This document shows positions 51,010-59,777 of a stretch of 64,000 nt of DNA, in pieces (the first letter of the stretch is position 1; every line of letters begins with the position of its first letter). The stretch comes from Viridibacterium sediminicola. GTDB taxonomy: Bacteria > Pseudomonadota > Gammaproteobacteria > Burkholderiales > Rhodocyclaceae. Below the pieces are notes generated by a model. It did no database searches, had not been told where the DNA came from, and saw only the letters and a list, made by a program, of their open reading frames with translations. The position numbers and the translations under genes are program-made. Where the stretch lies: positions 13,149-77,148 of the forward strand of contig NZ_JBDIVE010000013.1 in NCBI RefSeq assembly GCF_039631295.1, written 5' to 3'.

Positions 51010-51836
51010 ATTTTTCCTGCGCGCGTAAAGGTATCCAGCAGCAGATCTCGTCGAATGCCCATGTCGAGCAAAGCGGCCGGCGCGAAGCGTCGCGCCAGTC
51101 GCAAACGATGCGCCAGCTTGCCCGCTGTGTAGCGGATTTTCGGATTGGCGGCGCTGACGGCTTCGAGCACCACATCGGCCACCACCTCAGGCTTGTCGCC
51201 CGCTTCAACCAGCTTGCGCACAAGCTTGCTCAGTCCAACCCGTACCGCGCGGTACTCATCGAGCGGAGTATCGGCCTCCAGCGCATTGCTGTCGAACTGT
51301 GTGTTGGTGTAGGCAGGCTCTATAAGCGAGACGCGGATGCCGCGCGTGCGCAGCTCATGATCGAGCGATTCGGAATAGCCCTCGACCGCATGCTTGGTCG
51401 CCGCGTAGTGCGCCATATACGGCGCGGGCAGGAAGCCCAGCACCGAGCTGATGTTGATGATGCGGCCGCTGCCCTGGCTCCGCATGTGCGGCACCACGGC
51501 GCTGGTCATGCGCACCAGCCCGAAGTAGTTGGTCTCGAAAATCGAGCGCGCCTGCTCGATAGAGACCTCCTCCGCGCCAGCCGGCGCCACGCCGAAACCG
51601 GCGTTATTGACGAGCAGGTCGATGTGCCCGTGCTGACGCAACAATTCCTCAACCAGCGCCTCCACAGAAGCGTCGCTGGTCACATCCAGCGGCAGCATCG
51701 AGAAAGGACGGCTGCCCATCACCCCGCCTCGTCTGCTGGTGCCATAGACCCGGTAGCCCGCGTGCGCGAGCCGCTCTGCCGTTGCTTTGCCGATGCCTGA
51801 TGAGGCTCCGGTCACGATCGCAATCTTGCTGCTCAT
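51006..51836 (-). CDS. short-chain dehydrogenase/reductase (operon gene 2)
   Basis: A 276-residue classical SDR. The cofactor motif is VTGASSGIGKATAERL, the NNAG motif is at LLVNNAGFG, and the catalytic Ser-Tyr-Lys is visible as ISSV and YAATK. The C-terminal extension (LRLARRFAPAALLDMGIRRDLL) is common in the fatty-acyl/retinol-dehydrogenase-like SDRs. It overlaps both neighbours by 4 bases, so the three genes are translationally coupled. Substrate unknown. Confidence 0.9.
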   Translation of the reverse strand: MSSKIAIVTGASSGIGKATAERLAHAGYRVYGTSRRGGVMGSRPFSMLPLDVTSDASVEALVEELLRQHGHIDLLVNNAGFGVAPAGAEEVSIEQARSIFETNYFGLVRMTSAVVPHMRSQGSGRIINISSVLGFLPAPYMAHYAATKHAVEGYSESLDHELRTRGIRVSLIEPAYTNTQFDSNALEADTPLDEYRAVRVGLSKLVRKLVEAGDKPEVVADVVLEAVSAANPKIRYTAGKLAHRLRLARRFAPAALLDMGIRRDLLLDTFTRAGKI

Positions 51837-52639
51837 GCGGCGGCCTTCCCATAACGTGCAGCCGCGTGTTGCAGAGAGATGCGCGGAGTAAGGCTGAGGC
51901 GCGTTGCGTTGAGGGTATTCCAGTCGGCGATTTCAGGCAGGGACGGAATCGTCACCGTCTCGCCCAGATCCAGGCCGGCCAGTGCCGCATCGACCATCTC
52001 GCCAACTTCCATCACCATCGCGGCGGGCAGATTGGCGATATCAACGCCGGCCCGCGCCCACAGCTCGGTACGTGTCGCGCCGGGCAAGACCACTTGCACG
52101 CGCACGCCCTTGGGCGCCAGCTCCTTGTCCAATGCCTGGCTGAGGTTGAGCACATAGGCCTTGGTGCCACTGTAAGCGCCGTTGAAGAGCTCCGGCGCCA
52201 GCGCCAGGGCCGACGCAACGTTGATCAGCGTGCCGCGCTCGCGCGTGGCGAAAGCCCCGGCAGCGGCCACGGCAAGTCGCGTCACGGCCAGCACGTTCAG
52301 GCTGATCATGCGCTCCAGCGCGTCGGGGTCGGAATCCAGCAGTGAAGTGCTGACGGCAACGCCCGCATTGTTCACCAGCATGCTGATCGACGAATCGCTG
52401 CTCAGGCGCTGCACCACCCGGGCGACATCGGTGGCGACAGTCAGATCTGCGCTCAGGGTATCGACGCTGACGCCGAACTCGGCGCGCAGTCGCGCCGCCA
52501 CATCGTCCAGCCGCGCTTGATCGCGTGCTACCAACAGCAGGTCAAACCCGCGTTGCGCCAGACGCTCGGCGTATGCCGCACCAATGCCTGTTGAGGCGCC
52601 TGTAATCAGAGCTGTGCCCTGTTTGTCGTGCTTGTTCAT
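51833..52639 (-). CDS. short-chain dehydrogenase/reductase (operon gene 1)
   Basis: A 268-residue SDR with ITGASTGIGAAYAERLAQRG, LVNNAGVAVS and the catalytic YSGTK motif preceded by NVASALAL. It is the promoter-proximal gene of the SDR-SDR-oxidoreductase operon and faces the TetR gene across a 148-bp gap holding two palindromes. Together the three oxidoreductases may detoxify or convert carbonyl compounds; this is inferred from the family types. Confidence 0.9.
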   Translation of the reverse strand: MNKHDKQGTALITGASTGIGAAYAERLAQRGFDLLLVARDQARLDDVAARLRAEFGVSVDTLSADLTVATDVARVVQRLSSDSSISMLVNNAGVAVSTSLLDSDPDALERMISLNVLAVTRLAVAAAGAFATRERGTLINVASALALAPELFNGAYSGTKAYVLNLSQALDKELAPKGVRVQVVLPGATRTELWARAGVDIANLPAAMVMEVGEMVDAALAGLDLGETVTIPSLPEIADWNTLNATRLSLTPRISLQHAAARYGKAAA

Positions 52640-52707
52640 GTTTGCTCCAGATTGTTGGGGGTCTGATGGCCAAGCACTCTGCTGGTTAATTGCCGGCCGC
52701 CTTTAAA

Positions 52708-52722
52708 TGATGATCGTCATCA
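52708..52722. promoter_or_regulatory. palindrome 1 in the tetR/SDR divergent promoter
   Basis: TGATGA-TCG-TCATCA has perfect 6-bp arms and lies about 70 bases upstream of the SDR start, between the divergent genes. A binding site for the TetR regulator is likely but not proven. Confidence 0.5.
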
Positions 52723-52732
52723 TTGTTTATAT

Positions 52733-52746
52733 ATTACGTTCGTAAT
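52733..52746. promoter_or_regulatory. palindrome 2 in the tetR/SDR divergent promoter
   Basis: ATTACG-TT-CGTAAT is a perfect palindrome about 42 bases before the tetR start, overlapping TATAAT-like elements (CTATAATG at 52748-52755). It is the better operator candidate for autoregulation. Confidence 0.55.
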
Positions 52747-52787
52747 CTATAATGTCAAGAACGTTGTGGAATGAGTGAGGCAGAAAA

Positions 52788-53363
52788 GTGAAAGTCAGCA
52801 GAGCTGAAGCAGCACAAAACCGCGAGCGGATCATCGATACGGCGGCCAAGTTGTTCCGCGAGCGCGGCTTCGACGGCATCGGTGTGGCCGACCTGATGAA
52901 ATCCGCCGGCATGACGCACGGCGGCTTCTATGGGCACTTCGCGTCGAAAGAGGATCTGATGGCGCAAGCCAGCATGCACGCGTTGGAGGGCAGCCTGAAC
53001 ACGCTGCGGCAAGTCGTCGAGCATGACCGCGAGAACGCCCTGGCGATCATCGCGTCCACTTACCTGTCGACCACGCACCGCGATCAGCGCGGCGAAGGAT
53101 GTGCAATGGCGGCGCTCGGCGCCGAGGCCGCACGCCACGGCTCTCCCCTGCGCGCCGCGTTTACGCAAGGCGTGCGCACAACCGTCGAGCTCATCACCGA
53201 GCTTGTCACGGGCCGCACCCGACGCGCCAAGCATCAGCGCGCCTTGACGATCTACGCCAGCATGGTGGGCGCGCTCGTGCTCGCACGCGCGGTTGAGGAC
53301 GAAGCCCTCTCGGCAGAAATACTGGAGTCGGTGCTGGCGTCCATTGTTCCCGAGGCCGACTGA
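52788..53363 (+). CDS. TetR family transcriptional regulator
   Basis: A 191-residue repressor starting at GTG with GAGG 8 bases upstream. The N-terminal helix-turn-helix is clear (RERIIDTAAKLFRERGFDGIGVADLMKSAGMTHGGFYGHFASKEDL, split pattern). The C-terminal ligand domain resembles the AcrR/NemR-like group. Divergent from the SDR operon, which it most likely represses. A GC-rich hairpin (53396-53419) lies downstream without a T-run. Confidence 0.9.
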   Translation: MKVSRAEAAQNRERIIDTAAKLFRERGFDGIGVADLMKSAGMTHGGFYGHFASKEDLMAQASMHALEGSLNTLRQVVEHDRENALAIIASTYLSTTHRDQRGEGCAMAALGAEAARHGSPLRAAFTQGVRTTVELITELVTGRTRRAKHQRALTIYASMVGALVLARAVEDEALSAEILESVLASIVPEAD

Positions 53364-53395
53364 GCGGCGAAACCGCGCAAGCCCCAGGCAGGACA

Positions 53396-53419
53396 GCCCG
53401 GCGCTTCAAGGCGCCGGGC
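53396..53419. other. GC-rich stem-loop downstream of tetR
   Basis: GCCCGGCGC-TTCAAG-GCGCCGGGC has perfect 9-bp arms. Only a weak T-run follows on either strand, so termination efficiency is uncertain. It lies between tetR and the convergent OsmC-YcaO gene. Confidence 0.5.
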
Positions 53420-53539
53420 AAGTCGAGAATTTGAATGACTGCAGAACAGCGGCATCTGCACACAGGCGAAGTACAGACATCCGTGCGCAAGGATGCCTGC
53501 AGCCCGTGCCACTCAGCGTGAGGTGGCTGCCCCTCGGGC

Positions 53540-55756
53540 CTAGCTAGCCAGCGCCGCCACGCGGGCTTGTGCGCTGTGCATTTTCTTGTAGCTGTCGATC
53601 AGGCGCTGGTGCCTGTCCAGCCCTTCCAGCTTCATGCTGGTCGGCGTCAGGCCGTGGAAGCGCACGCTGCCATCGACCGAGCCCAGCACCGCATCCATGC
53701 GCGCGTTGCCAAACATACGGCGGAAGTTGGGCTCGTAGTCGGCGAGTTCCAGCCCCCCGTCCTGTTCATCGTCCAGCACGACTTCCAGCACCACGTTCAG
53801 CGCCTGATAGAACAGGCCGCGCTCGACGGTGTTTTCGTTGAACTGCAGGAAGGCTTCCACCAGCTCTTTCGCGGCTTCAAACTCCTGCAGCGCGAGGTTG
53901 ATCAGCAGCTTCAGCTCCAGAATTGTCAGCTGGCCCCAGTCGGTGTTCTCGTCGAACTCGATGCCGATCAGGGTGATGATGTCGGTGTAGACGTCCAGCT
54001 CGCTGTCGTCCAGACGCTCCAGCAGCGCCCGCAGCGCGTCGTCGTCGAGACTATGCAGATTCAGTATGTCGGCGCGGAAGGCGAGCGCCTTGTTGGTGTT
54101 GTCCCAGATCAGGTCTTCAACCGGATAGACCTCGGAGTAGCCCGGCACCAGGATGCGGCAAGCCGTTGCCCCCAGCTTGTCGTACACCGCCATGTACACT
54201 TCCTTGCCCATCGCTTCGAGAATGCCGAACAGGCTTGCGGCTTCCTCGGCATTGCTGTTCTTGCCCTGGCCGGAGAAGTCCCACTCGACGAATTCGTAAT
54301 CATGCTTGGCGCTGAAGAAGCGCCAGGACACCACGCCGCTCGAATCAATGAAGTGCTCGACGAAGTTGTTCGGCTCGGTCACCGCATTGCTCTCAAAGGT
54401 CGGCTGTGGCAGATCGTTAAGGCCCTCGAAGCTGCGCCCTTGCAGCAGCTCGGTGAGGCTGCGCTCCAGCGCCACTTCGAAACTCGGATGCGCGCCGAAG
54501 GAGGCAAACACGCCGCCGGTGCGCGGGTTCATCAGGGTGACGCACATCACCGGGTACTGCCCGCCGAGCGAAGCATCCTTCACCAGCACAGGAAAGCCCT
54601 GCTCCTCCAGACCCTGGATGCCGGCGAGGATGCCGGGGTACTTCGCCAGCACTTCCGGCGGCACATCGGGCAGCGCGATTTCGCCTTCGAGGATTTCGCG
54701 CTTCACCGCGCGCTCGAAGATCTCCGACAAGCATTGCACCTGTGCTTCGACCAGGGTGTTGCCGGCGCTCATGCCATTGCTGAGGAACAGGTTGTCGATC
54801 AGATTGGTCGGGAAGTACACCACCGCGCCGTCCGACTGGCGCACATAGGGCAGCGAACAGATGCCGCGCGCCACATTGCCGGAATTGGTGTCGTAGAGAT
54901 GCGAGCCGCGCAGCTCGCCATCAGCGTTGTAGATCGCCAGACAGTAGTCGTCGAGGATCTCCTTCGGCAGCGCATCCTTGCGGCCCGGCTTGAACCAGCG
55001 CTCGTCCGGGTAATGCACGAAGGGCGCATTGGCGATGTCCTCGCCCCAGAACTGATCGTTGTAGAAGTGATTGCAGTTGGCGCGCTCGATGAATTCACCG
55101 AGGGCCGAAGCCAGCGCGCTTTCCTTGCTCGCGCCCTTGCCATTGGTGAAACACATCGGCGAATGCGCATCGCGGATATGCAGCGACCACACATTGGGCA
55201 CGATATTGCGCCACGAGGCGATCTCGATCTTCATGCCCAGATCGGCCAGCACGCCCGACATATTGGCGATGGTTTCTTCGAGTGGCAGATCCTTGCCGGC
55301 GATACAGGTGCCCGCCCCGGCCGCCAGATTTGGCAGCAGCAAGGCCTGCGCATCGGCATCCAGACTCTCCACCTCTTCGATGATGAAGTCCGGCACGTTC
55401 TGCACCACGCGCTTGACCGTGCAACGGTCGATGGAACGCAGAATGCCCTGGCGATCCTTCTCCGAGATATCCGGCGGCAGCTCGATCTGGATCTTGAAAA
55501 TCTGCTTGTAGCGATTCTCCGGATCGACCATGTTGTTGTGCGACAGGCGCATGTGCTCGGTCGAGATGCCGCGCGTGTCGCAGTACAGCTTCACGAAGTA
55601 GGCCGCACACAAGGCGGACGAAGCCAGAAAGTAATCGAACGGCCCCGGCGCCGAACCATCGCCCTTGTAGCGGATCGGCTGATCGGCAATGACCGTGAAG
55701 TCGTCGAACTTGGCTTCGAGACGAAGCTTGTCGAGAAAGTTGACCTTGATTTCCAT
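53540..55756 (-). CDS. OsmC domain - YcaO domain fusion protein
   Basis: A 738-residue fusion. Residues 1 to about 140 are an OsmC-like peroxiredoxin domain (PFDYFLASSALCAAYFVKLYC with a cysteine in the peroxidatic position). Residues about 155-735 match E. coli YcaO: GKDLPLEETIANMSGVLADLG, then VWSLHIRDAHSPMCFTNGKGASKESALASALGEFIERA and the C-terminal YcaO-specific tetratricopeptide-like part. E. coli YcaO binds ATP and influences RimO-dependent methylthiolation of ribosomal protein S12. The N-terminal fusion suggests a thiol/peroxide link. No precursor peptide gene is adjacent, which argues against an azoline natural-product role. Confidence 0.9.
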   Translation of the reverse strand: MEIKVNFLDKLRLEAKFDDFTVIADQPIRYKGDGSAPGPFDYFLASSALCAAYFVKLYCDTRGISTEHMRLSHNNMVDPENRYKQIFKIQIELPPDISEKDRQGILRSIDRCTVKRVVQNVPDFIIEEVESLDADAQALLLPNLAAGAGTCIAGKDLPLEETIANMSGVLADLGMKIEIASWRNIVPNVWSLHIRDAHSPMCFTNGKGASKESALASALGEFIERANCNHFYNDQFWGEDIANAPFVHYPDERWFKPGRKDALPKEILDDYCLAIYNADGELRGSHLYDTNSGNVARGICSLPYVRQSDGAVVYFPTNLIDNLFLSNGMSAGNTLVEAQVQCLSEIFERAVKREILEGEIALPDVPPEVLAKYPGILAGIQGLEEQGFPVLVKDASLGGQYPVMCVTLMNPRTGGVFASFGAHPSFEVALERSLTELLQGRSFEGLNDLPQPTFESNAVTEPNNFVEHFIDSSGVVSWRFFSAKHDYEFVEWDFSGQGKNSNAEEAASLFGILEAMGKEVYMAVYDKLGATACRILVPGYSEVYPVEDLIWDNTNKALAFRADILNLHSLDDDALRALLERLDDSELDVYTDIITLIGIEFDENTDWGQLTILELKLLINLALQEFEAAKELVEAFLQFNENTVERGLFYQALNVVLEVVLDDEQDGGLELADYEPNFRRMFGNARMDAVLGSVDGSVRFHGLTPTSMKLEGLDRHQRLIDSYKKMHSAQARVAALAS

Positions 55757-55889
55757 GGAATGCCCAGCCGCTGCTCAAAATGATCCGGCCGCCATTGTCC
55801 GGCTTTTTCAAGCAGAAGTTCTGAGCGTTTACGAATGCGCTGCAAACGGCCAGCGCGACAGGGCTTCGGGGCGCTGCGGCGCGCCGGCT

Positions 55890-56726
55890 TTAAGTGCCAC
55901 GCTGCCGCCACTCACGCGGGCCCACACCGCTATGCGCCTTGAATGCGCGTGACAGCGCGGCCTCACTGCCATAGCCCACTTGCGCGGCGATCATTTTCAG
56001 CTGCGCGCCCCGGCGCAAGGCCTTTTGCGCCAGGCTGACCCGCCAGGCCTGCAGATACGCGCCCGGCGTGCAGCCCACGACGCGGCGGAAGGTTTCGGCG
56101 AACACCGTGCGCGACATGCCGGCGGCAAGCGCCAAAGCATCCAGTGACCAATCGCTGGCCGGCTCTTCGTGCATGGCCACCAGCGCCTTGCGCAGCTTGG
56201 GATGCGACAGGCCGGCCAGCATCCCGCTGTGCAGCTCGCCCGTTTCCATCAGGTGGCGCAGCACCTGGATGAGCACCACTTCAAAGAGCCGATCCACCAG
56301 CGCCTGCTTGCCGCAATTGCTGCCAAACGCTTCGGCGAACAGCAGTGTCAGTACCGGGTTGGCGCCCTCGATCTGCGCAAGCGGCAAACACACGATCTCA
56401 GGCAGCGCGCTGACGATGGGATTGGCCTCGCCGCCTTCGAAATCCAGCTGCGCGCAGGCCAGATCAGCCCCGAGCTGCGTGTCGGTCACGAAACAGCGCT
56501 GCGTCGGCCGCGCATAGAGCAGCAGGCTCGGCTCGCTGATCTGCAATGAAGGGATGGCCGCATGGATAGCCTCCAGCGCGCCGGAGCGGATCAGATGGAT
56601 CTGCCCGCCCTCACCGGGCGCTGAGAGATCCGTCGTGCCGCACAGGCTGCCGGAGTGAAACATCCGGGCGCGCACCGGGAAATGGTCGAGCAAAGCCTCC
56701 AGGCGATCTGTGCAGACATTCATCAT
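55890..56726 (-). CDS. AraC family regulator with cupin-type N-terminal domain
   Basis: A 278-residue regulator. The N-terminal cupin_6-like domain (about 1-170) resembles that of regulators controlling small-molecule hydrolases and oxidoreductases. The two helix-turn-helix motifs are at about 190-275 (LDALALAAGMSRTVFAETFRR and KMIAAQVGYGSEAALSRAFKA). It is divergent from the secreted alpha/beta hydrolase at 56846 and is its probable regulator. Start ATG at 56726; the ATG one codon later is also possible. Confidence 0.87.
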   Translation of the reverse strand: MMNVCTDRLEALLDHFPVRARMFHSGSLCGTTDLSAPGEGGQIHLIRSGALEAIHAAIPSLQISEPSLLLYARPTQRCFVTDTQLGADLACAQLDFEGGEANPIVSALPEIVCLPLAQIEGANPVLTLLFAEAFGSNCGKQALVDRLFEVVLIQVLRHLMETGELHSGMLAGLSHPKLRKALVAMHEEPASDWSLDALALAAGMSRTVFAETFRRVVGCTPGAYLQAWRVSLAQKALRRGAQLKMIAAQVGYGSEAALSRAFKAHSGVGPREWRQRGT

Positions 56727-56845
56727 CGCGTACTCCTGATCAATTCAACCGAACTTTACGTGATTTTTAGTCCGAGCGGAAAGCCTAAAGTTCGTCCTGC
56801 CAACCGGCATTGATCTCTCAGCCATCCGTCACGAAAGGAACCATC

Positions 56846-57859
56846 ATGAAACCCCGCTACAAATTCATGCTCCTGTCCGCCATCACCGCCCTGAGCAGTG
56901 TGGCCCACGCAGCGGGCAGCGCTGGCGTCGAACACACGACCCAGGGCTTACTCGAAGCGCTCGCCCAAGGCGGCGGCCCGTCCATCGAAAGCCTGTCGCC
57001 AGCCGCTGCACGCCAGGTGCTCATCGACGCACAAAAGGGCGCCAAGCTGCCGCCCGCTGAAGTCAGCGAGAAGATCATCCAGGTCGATGGCAAGTCGCTC
57101 GTGCTGAACATCGTGCGGCCCGCCGGTGCGCAGGGCACGCTGCCCGCCTTCATCTTCGTGCATGGTGGCGGCTGGATTCTTGGCGACTTCCCGACGCACG
57201 AACGCTTCGTCCGCGATCTCGTCGCTGACTCGGGCGCCGTGGCCATCTTCGTCAATTACACGCCGTCGCCCGAAGCGCGTTACCCGGTGGCGCTCAATGA
57301 AATCTACGCCGCCACCCAATGGGTGGCCGACAACGGCGCCCAGATCAAGGTCGATGGCAAGCGGCTCGCCATCGCCGGCAACAGCGTCGGCGGCAACATG
57401 GCCACCGCCGTCGCCTTGATGGCAAAAGCCAAAGGCACCCCGGCACTGCGCGCACAGGTGTTGTTCTGGCCGGTGACCAATGCGAATTTCGAGAACGCCT
57501 CTTACGACGAATTCGCCAACGGCCACTTCCTCACGAAGGGCATGATGAAATGGTTCTGGGATGCCTACACGAGCAATCCCGCCCAGCGTCAGGAGATCTA
57601 CGCCTCACCGCTGCAAGCGACGGCCGAGCAACTCAAGGGACTGCCGCCCACCCTGATCCAGACCGCCGAAAAAGACGTGCTGCGCGACGAGGGTGAAGCC
57701 TATGCACGCAAGCTGGACGCTGCCGGCGTCAAGGTCGTGGCGACCCGCTACAACGGCATGATCCATGACTTCGGACTGCTCAACGCCCTCGCCGATGTGC
57801 CCGCCACACGTGCCGCCCTGCACCAGGCCAGCGAAGAGCTGAAAGCCCGCCTGCGTTGA
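56846..57859 (+). CDS. exported alpha/beta hydrolase (HSL-like)
   Basis: A 337-residue hydrolase with a signal peptide (1-22, ending AHA-AG). The HGGGW oxyanion motif is present (FVHGGGWILGD), and the nucleophile serine sits in GNSVGG rather than the usual GDSAGG of the HSL family. Other triad regions are TAEKDVLRDEGEA and YNGMIHDFGLL. It is likely a periplasmic esterase. ATG 56846 follows AAAGGA. Adjacent to and divergent from the AraC gene. Confidence 0.88.
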   Translation: MKPRYKFMLLSAITALSSVAHAAGSAGVEHTTQGLLEALAQGGGPSIESLSPAAARQVLIDAQKGAKLPPAEVSEKIIQVDGKSLVLNIVRPAGAQGTLPAFIFVHGGGWILGDFPTHERFVRDLVADSGAVAIFVNYTPSPEARYPVALNEIYAATQWVADNGAQIKVDGKRLAIAGNSVGGNMATAVALMAKAKGTPALRAQVLFWPVTNANFENASYDEFANGHFLTKGMMKWFWDAYTSNPAQRQEIYASPLQATAEQLKGLPPTLIQTAEKDVLRDEGEAYARKLDAAGVKVVATRYNGMIHDFGLLNALADVPATRAALHQASEELKARLR

Positions 57860-57966
57860 AGCAGGCAACCGGGAGTCAGGCAGCGCCTGACTCCCCGGCC
57901 AGCCCGGGCGCCGCAGCCTGCGGCCCCTTGGATGCCATGCGCAAGCGCACCCCACGGTCCTTCAAC

Positions 57967-58476
57967 TCATGCCTTCAAACTGGCCGGAAAGTTGGCAGGC
58001 AGCTCACTGGCTGCGCAGCTGATCACCGTATCGTCATTCGGGCCGCAATCGCGCACAAAAGTAATGGTGGCAAATTCGTCGATGACTTCGGTCGGGTAGG
58101 CCGGGCCTGCTGCGCGGTAGGCTTCCATCTGTGCGATGTGCTCGTTCTGGAAGCAGACGGTTTTCTCCGGATTGTTGATGACCCAGCGCGGGAAAAAGAT
58201 CGTCCCGTGAAAAACCTTGTCCTGCAGATTGACGATCAGGCTCACATCGGTGCCGGTCGGCTCCGTCCAGGAGATTTTGTAGACCGCCTGCGCGACGCGA
58301 ACAATGTACGCCTTCTGATCCTTGACCCAGCGATTGCCAACAATGCCACTGTGGATGCGGTAGTCGAGGGTGGTAGCGTTCTTAACGTAAATCTCGTAGT
58401 TCCAGCCGTTGTCGTAGGTATAGACGAGGTGTTTGCCGATGAAGCCGCTGAGGTCTTCCTTGTCGAATGTGGCCAT
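57967..58476 (-). CDS. padC: phenolic acid decarboxylase
   Basis: A 169-residue enzyme that decarboxylates hydroxycinnamic acids such as p-coumaric and ferulic acid to vinylphenols. Active-site residues known from B. subtilis PadC are recognisable: Tyr19 and Tyr21 (LVYTYDNGW), Arg49 (GNRWVKDQ) and Glu72 (ISWTEPTGTDV). Length is close to 161. The ATG at 58476 gives MATFDKEDLSGFIGKHLVY, preceded by AAGAGGAG. It is divergent from a LysR regulator, unlike the usual PadR control. Confidence 0.93.
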   Translation of the reverse strand: MATFDKEDLSGFIGKHLVYTYDNGWNYEIYVKNATTLDYRIHSGIVGNRWVKDQKAYIVRVAQAVYKISWTEPTGTDVSLIVNLQDKVFHGTIFFPRWVINNPEKTVCFQNEHIAQMEAYRAAGPAYPTEVIDEFATITFVRDCGPNDDTVISCAASELPANFPASLKA

Positions 58477-58525
58477 GATGTTTCTCCTCTTGATGAGTTG
58501 ATTCGATGAGCACCTATTCTTACCC

Positions 58526-58573
58526 AAACAATTCGATTGATTGGCGCTGATTTCTGATCAAAACAATCCGATT
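58526..58573. promoter_or_regulatory. direct repeat in the padC/lysR divergent promoter
   Basis: AAACAATTCGATT (58526-58538) and AAACAATCCGATT (58561-58573) differ at one base and are 35 bp apart, start to start. This spacing suits two half-sites for a LysR-type dimer of dimers. The interval lies between the two start codons. Confidence 0.5.
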
Positions 58574-58619
58574 TACAGATATATTCCAGCATCGCTTTCA
58601 CTCATCTTGAGGAGTCTGG

Positions 58620-59498
58620 ATGTCGCCCGGCACCACTCTGGAACAATGGCTCGTGCTACAGACGCTGGTCGAGGAAGGCAGCTATGTGCGCGCCGCAGAG
58701 CGACTTAACCGCAGCCAGTCTTCGGTCAGCTATGCGCTGGCTGCGCTGCAGGAGCGCCTGGGCATTGAGCTGCTGCACATCCAAGGCCGCAAGGCCGAAC
58801 TGACTGAAGCCGGGCGCGTCATGCTGGCTCAAGCGCAGCCACTGCTCGCCGGCTTCCGTCAGCTGGAATCCCGCGCCGCCAGCCTGAAAGCCGGCGTGCG
58901 GGGAAGTGTTGGGCTGGTCGTCGATTCGGTCTTGCCGAAAGCACAGCTATTTGCCGCCCTGCTGCACTTCAGCCAGGATTGGCCCGCAGTACAGGTGCAT
59001 GTGGCGGAAGTATTGCGCACCGAGAGCGAAAACATCCTGAACCGTCAGGAGGCCGAGCTGTATGTGATCACCCAGAAGCCCGATAGCGATGCCACGGCAA
59101 GCTTCCTGCTCAATATCGACTTCGTCGCGCTCGCCCATGCCGACCACCCCCTGCACCAACTTGGCGACCCGCTCAGTCAAGCGCAGCTCGAACAATATCC
59201 ACTGGTAGTCATTACCGATCGCGCCATGCAGCGCACGCAGATGCGCGGCGCCCGGCCGGTATGGTCATTCACCACCGTCGAAGCAGCTGTCGAAGCGGTC
59301 TGTCACGGCGTCGGATACGGCTGGCTACCGATCAACCGCGTGGCGACGCTGATCGACAGCGGCCAGCTAAAACGACTGCCCGTCGCATCCGCGCAAGTCC
59401 GCAAGACGCCGCTCTACCTTGTCTTCGGCAATGAAAGCCTGTGCTTTGACAAAACTGTCACCGCACTGGCCGACAGCCTGCGCCACGCGCTAGCCTGA
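58620..59498 (+). CDS. LysR family transcriptional regulator
   Basis: A 292-residue regulator. The N-terminal winged helix-turn-helix (QTLVEEGSYVRAAERLNRSQSSVSYALAALQERLG pattern) is followed by a periplasmic-binding-protein-like effector domain. It is divergent from padC and the likely activator of phenolic-acid detoxification, with a hydroxycinnamate as possible inducer. Start follows TTGAGGAG. The ending is intact. Confidence 0.9.
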   Translation: MSPGTTLEQWLVLQTLVEEGSYVRAAERLNRSQSSVSYALAALQERLGIELLHIQGRKAELTEAGRVMLAQAQPLLAGFRQLESRAASLKAGVRGSVGLVVDSVLPKAQLFAALLHFSQDWPAVQVHVAEVLRTESENILNRQEAELYVITQKPDSDATASFLLNIDFVALAHADHPLHQLGDPLSQAQLEQYPLVVITDRAMQRTQMRGARPVWSFTTVEAAVEAVCHGVGYGWLPINRVATLIDSGQLKRLPVASAQVRKTPLYLVFGNESLCFDKTVTALADSLRHALA

Positions 59499-59777
59499 AT
59501 CGTGAGCACAAGTGTGCAATAGCCGAAGAGCATTGCACCCTTGGTCCTGAACACGCGCAGCGATCAGCCACGGTGCCGTGCGCAAGGGAAAGCGGTGGGT
59601 TGCTCGGGCCCCCACCCTGCGGCCCTGGCACTACACGAAAAGTAGCCCCAATCTCGCAGAACGGAACTCCGCAGGAGCTTCCGCCAGCCGCCACCAGGTG
59701 GCATGCATCAGGCTGCGCGAGAGGTGGATGGGCGGAACCGCTCTGCGTTCCGCCCTAGGAATATTCGGGGTATTCGG
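59499..59777. other. gene-free interval between lysR and the RAYT gene
   Basis: No gene is supported. The last part (59714-59770) is a copy of a repeat that recurs at 60803-60860 on the other side of the RAYT module. It contains a palindrome (GGGCGGAA-CCGCTCTGCG-TTCCGCCC). Confidence 0.5.
59714..59770. repeat. flanking direct repeat, left copy
   Basis: Matches 60803-60860 in the same orientation, with about nine or ten differences over 57 bases (shared GCGCGAGAGGTGGAT-GGCGGAA and AATAT-CG-GG). It brackets the RAYT and the duplicated REP region. Confidence 0.75.

Noticed and set aside
53540..55756. YcaO gene as part of an azole-peptide (TOMM) natural product cluster
   Set aside because: No precursor peptide, dehydrogenase or exporter is adjacent, and the sequence matches the stand-alone E. 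coli YcaO type.
53567..55783. 738-codon open frame antisense to the OsmC-YcaO gene
   Set aside because: Shadow frame of the same length; the minus-strand protein matches known families along its whole length.
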